DNA of 64,000 bases. Source: UBA9620 sp965220695 (GTDB taxonomy: Bacteria > Acidobacteriota > Vicinamibacteria > Vicinamibacterales > UBA8438). Below, one piece after another: positions 61,119-64,000 of this stretch. The stretch lies in the NCBI GenBank assembly GCA_965220695.1, contig OZ244838.1:3844001-3908000 (forward strand). Direction: 5' to 3'. Position numbers and translations under genes: made by a program. Each line of letters starts with the position of its first letter. The first letter of the stretch is position 1. The notes under the pieces were generated by a model that was not told the DNA's origin, did not search any database, and worked only from the letters and a program-made list of their open reading frames with translations.

Positions 61119-63524
61119 ATGGACAGCCTGTCGCGCGACCTGCGGTACGCCATCCGGGGCCTCGCCAAGACCCCCGGCTTCACGGCGCTCGCCATACTCA
61201 CCATGGCGCTCGGCATCGGAGCGACTGCCGCGACCTGGAGCGTGATCGACGGTGTGCTCCTCCGCCCGCTGCCGTTCCCGGGCAGCGAACGGCTGTTCGA
61301 AATCTGGCGTATGCACAGCCGAGGCGGCGCAGGGTTCGTCACCGTGGATCATCTGGAGACGTTGCGCGAGACCGCCACGAGCGTCGAGACGCTTGACGCC
61401 TACGTCACCGTGGAGGTCGTGATCGGCAGCGAGCAGCCGCGCACCCTGGAAGTGGCGCGTGTCACCGCGGGCCTGTTGCCCGCGCTCGGTGTCCCGCCGG
61501 CCCGCGGCCGCCTGCTGGCGGCGGGCGATGCGCACGATGTCGTCGTGCTCCGCGAAGATCTCTGGCGGCAGATCGGCGCGGCCGATCCGACGTCGGTCGA
61601 CCAGTCGGTCGTCATCGACGGCCGCCCCTACCGGGTGGTGGGGATCATGCCGGCAACGTTCCGCTTTCCCACGGCCGACAGCCAGGCGTGGGTGCCGCTC
61701 GACTGGGACCCGGCAACCCCGGTGACCGCCGCAGACCTTGTAAAGACGCTCGGCCGGCGCCGGCCGGGCGTGTCGCTCACGCAGACCACGCAGCAAATCG
61801 CCACCATCAGCCGCGGCCTGAACGAGCAGGGCGTGCTCCCCGACGGCAACACCCTGGTCCCCAGGCCGTTGAACCCGTTCGAGGCGGGGTTTGCATTCGC
61901 CCGCCTGCAGGGCATCCGGTCGACTCTCTATCTCCTGTTCGGCGCGGTGATCTTCGTGCTCCTGATCGCCTGCGCCAACACCGCCAACCTGATGCTGGCG
62001 CGCGCCGCCCGGCGCGAGCGCGAGACCGCGGTGCGACAGGCGCTGGGTGCGTCGCTCGTGCGGATCGGCCGGCAGTTCGTCACCGACACCCTGGTCCTGC
62101 ACGCGGTGGCCGGCGTGCTCGGCGCCGGCCTCGCCGTGGCCGCGGTCCGGGTCATCGCGGCGACGATGCCGTACGTCGAGTTCCAGAACATCAGCGGGGC
62201 GGTGGTCAGCCCGCGCACGCTGTCGATCGTGATCGGCCTGTCGCTGGCGACCGGAATCGTGACCGGGCTCGTCCCGGCGATGCGCGCGGCGCGCGGATCG
62301 GCGGCGACTGCCCTCGCGGCGTTCGGGCGCGCCGCCAGCGGTCCGCGGCGCCGCTTGTCCGGGTCGCTGGTGGTCGCGGAGATCGCGCTGTCACTCATGC
62401 TCGTGGCCGGCGCCGGATTGCTCGTCCGCAGCTTCGTCAACCTGCACCGCATGGATGCAGGGTTCGATGTCGAGCGCCTGGTGGTCATCGACCCGCGCCT
62501 GCCGACGTCGCGCTACGAGGACGGCGAAGCGCGGTTCCGTTTTCTCGATGAACTCTCCACGCGGCTGGAACGCCTGCCGGGGGTGCAGGCGGTGGCGCTG
62601 GCCGGGAGCGCCCCGCCGGACTCCGGAAACCTGTCCTTCGGTGAGATGTTGATCGATGCCGACGGCGGACCACGGAGCATTCCAGACCTCGTCATACCGT
62701 GGAACCAGATCTCGCCAGGCTATTTCGACACGCTCGGCATCCCTCTCCTCGAAGGACGTTCCTTCACGCGCGGGGACCTCGATGCCCCCGACCAGCCGGT
62801 CATCGTCAGCGCGGCGACCGCCAGAACCTGGTGGCCCGATGCCTCGGCCATCGGGCAACGATTCCGGTGGGGGGACGACCAGCCGTGGCGCACCGTGGTC
62901 GGTGTGACCGGCGATACGCGCCAGGCGGACCCCGATTGGCAGTTCGGCGACCTGCAGTACTACCAGCCGTTGCCGGCCGCCCAGGTTCGCGCCTTCGTAC
63001 GCCTCGTCGTCCGAACGGAAACCCCGGAGGCCCTGTTGCCGGCGATTCGCCGGGAAGCGTGGGACATCGACCCGCGCGTGGCGCCGGTCACGATCACGAT
63101 GGGCCAGCTCATCCGCGACGTGCAGGCGCGGCCGCGCTTCGCGGTCTGGCTGATGACGGGGTTTGCGCTGGTGGGCGTGCTGCTGGCGGCCGGCGGTATC
63201 TTCGCCGTCGTCTCCCATGACGTCGGCCAGCGCACCCTCGAGGTCGGAATCCGCATGGCCCTCGGCGCCAGCCGCTCCGACGTCATGCGAATGGTGCTGG
63301 GCCGCAGCGCGGCGCTGATTGCCGCTGGGACGGCGCTTGGCCTGGCCGGCGCCGCCGCCATCGCCGGTTTCGTCGAGAGCCTGCTGTTCGAGGTGGCGCC
63401 GCTCGATCCGCCGGCGCTCATCGGCGCCGTGGCCGTCCTGGTCGCGGTCGCGGTGCTGGCGGTTTATCTCCCCGCCCGCCGCGCGACCGGTGTCGAGCCG
63501 GTCGTGGCGCTCAGGACCGAGTAG
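61119..63524 (+). CDS. ADOP-family permease (FtsX/MacB type)
   Basis: An 801-residue inner-membrane protein starting at ATG 61119. N-terminal SRDLRYAIRGLAKTPGFTAL and AILTMALGIGATAATWSVID, then a MacB-like periplasmic domain, FtsX spans (TLYLLFGAVIFVLLIACANT, ARRERETAVRQALGASLVRI), a second domain and a final FtsX set (GQRTLEVGIRMALGASRSDV, LPARRATGVEPVVALRTE). It is complete and, like the two at 33936-39180, has no adjacent ATPase, as usual for ADOP proteins. The substrate is unknown. Confidence 0.94.
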   Translation: MDSLSRDLRYAIRGLAKTPGFTALAILTMALGIGATAATWSVIDGVLLRPLPFPGSERLFEIWRMHSRGGAGFVTVDHLETLRETATSVETLDAYVTVEVVIGSEQPRTLEVARVTAGLLPALGVPPARGRLLAAGDAHDVVVLREDLWRQIGAADPTSVDQSVVIDGRPYRVVGIMPATFRFPTADSQAWVPLDWDPATPVTAADLVKTLGRRRPGVSLTQTTQQIATISRGLNEQGVLPDGNTLVPRPLNPFEAGFAFARLQGIRSTLYLLFGAVIFVLLIACANTANLMLARAARRERETAVRQALGASLVRIGRQFVTDTLVLHAVAGVLGAGLAVAAVRVIAATMPYVEFQNISGAVVSPRTLSIVIGLSLATGIVTGLVPAMRAARGSAATALAAFGRAASGPRRRLSGSLVVAEIALSLMLVAGAGLLVRSFVNLHRMDAGFDVERLVVIDPRLPTSRYEDGEARFRFLDELSTRLERLPGVQAVALAGSAPPDSGNLSFGEMLIDADGGPRSIPDLVIPWNQISPGYFDTLGIPLLEGRSFTRGDLDAPDQPVIVSAATARTWWPDASAIGQRFRWGDDQPWRTVVGVTGDTRQADPDWQFGDLQYYQPLPAAQVRAFVRLVVRTETPEALLPAIRREAWDIDPRVAPVTITMGQLIRDVQARPRFAVWLMTGFALVGVLLAAGGIFAVVSHDVGQRTLEVGIRMALGASRSDVMRMVLGRSAALIAAGTALGLAGAAAIAGFVESLLFEVAPLDPPALIGAVAVLVAVAVLAVYLPARRATGVEPVVALRTE

Positions 63525-63709
63525 GACTTCTCCACCGCGATGCGTGGAGCCGTGCGGTGTCCGCCGCAATCACACGACCGCCGCCCGCCGTCGAATCGCC
63601 TGTGCCCGTGCCCGCATCGGTCGCTTCCTCTTCCCACTGCCGCGGTCGGTGGCCGGCGCACCGGAGACCGCCGTACGCACGCGCCGGCGACGGCGTGCAC
63701 CAGTGGTCG

Positions 63710-64000
63710 TCACCGCACCGGCGCCATGCCCGTGTATGTGAACTTCTGCGCGCGCCGGCCGCGCTGCGCCTCCGCGGTGTAGATGTTGCCGTCGCCGTCG
63801 GTGGCGATGTGATGCAGCGCCTGAAACTGTCCAGGCTCGGCCCCGGCGCTGCCGAACGAATACAGGACTTCGAGCGTCCCGCGGTCGACGACATGGATGT
63901 GGGAATTGCCCTGGTCCGCCACGTAGATGAACCGCTGCTCCGGGTCCGGCGAGAACGCCAGGCCCGCCACCGTCGACCCGCTCGCCGCGTTGCGGTTGAC
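63710..64000 (-). CDS. NHL-repeat protein, 5' part beyond the window
   Basis: The C-terminal 96 residues of a beta-propeller protein. The frame is open to the window edge (...NRNAASGSTVAGLAFSPDPE) and reads RFIYVADQGNSHIHVVDRGT, VLYSFGSAGAEPGQFQALHH and IATDGDGNIYTAEAQRGRRA before the stop at 63710-63712. The pattern IATDGDGNIYTAE is a standard NHL blade. Its role is unknown. Confidence 0.8.
   Translation of the reverse strand, partial: VNRNAASGSTVAGLAFSPDPEQRFIYVADQGNSHIHVVDRGTLEVLYSFGSAGAEPGQFQALHHIATDGDGNIYTAEAQRGRRAQKFTYTGMAPVR

Overview
The window is GC-rich (roughly two-thirds G+C by eye) and densely coded on both strands. Three FtsX/MacB-type permeases of the ADOP kind (acidobacterial duplicated orphan permease), a DUF1592/DUF1552 pair, futalosine-type menaquinone synthesis, Tat-exported and haem-c proteins and carboxypeptidase-like TonB receptors together suggest an acidobacterium, probably a Vicinamibacteria-like lineage. 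This is an inference from gene content; no rRNA or tRNA gene was seen.

Layout. 1-2.6 kb: the 3' part of an NHLM-type peptide exporter. 2.8-7.5 kb: a mobile or decaying island with a relic gene, a tyrosine-integrase relic, a translationally coupled three-gene cassette of unknown function ending in a broken metallo-beta-lactamase-fold gene, and an IS110/IS1111-type element whose 3' non-coding region is strongly structured (a bridge/seek RNA candidate). 7.7-9.5 kb: a MITE-like repeat, a secreted protein and a decayed gene. 9.8-15.2 kb: ankyrin-repeat protein, DUF1592 haem protein and DUF1552 protein in one operon. 15.6-16.3 kb: a VapBC pair. 16.6-21.5 kb: moaB-moeA, then on the minus strand a zinc-ribbon protein, a membrane protein, superoxide dismutase and mqnE. 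21.8-25.3 kb: a cobalamin riboswitch, btuDCF-like genes and a collapsed TonB receptor. 25.3-27.6 kb: a two-component system and a second MITE copy. 27.7-32.5 kb: a DUF6152-like protein, otsB, a membrane protein, and an exported thiamine-diphosphate enzyme grouped with a haem c protein. 32.8-39.2 kb: an adhesin-like lipoprotein and two ADOP permeases, one broken by a short templated insertion. 39.2-42.6 kb: a repeat, a second PIN/antitoxin pair and a large secreted haem/propeller protein. 42.7-49.7 kb: a long minus-strand sulfur-transfer cluster, cysM(-rhodanese), JAMM protease, cysO-like carrier, moeZ, iscR, iscS, A-type Fe-S protein, followed by otsA. 50-64 kb: aminotransferase, CoA transferase, hydrolase, aldose dehydrogenase, double carboxymuconolactone-decarboxylase protein, exonuclease III, TonB receptor, NHL proteins and a third ADOP permease.

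How it fits together. The sulfur-transfer cluster looks like a complete route from cysteine through IscS/rhodanese and MoeZ to a thiocarboxylated carrier protein used by CysM, with the JAMM protease trimming the carrier. otsA and otsB are both present but about 14 kb apart. The B12 uptake operon keeps its riboswitch and inner-membrane parts, but the adjacent outer-membrane receptor gene is a remnant. Several loci (2.8-5.9, 9.1, 15.2, 24.8, 34.5 kb) are decaying genes, and small dispersed repeats sit beside several of them.
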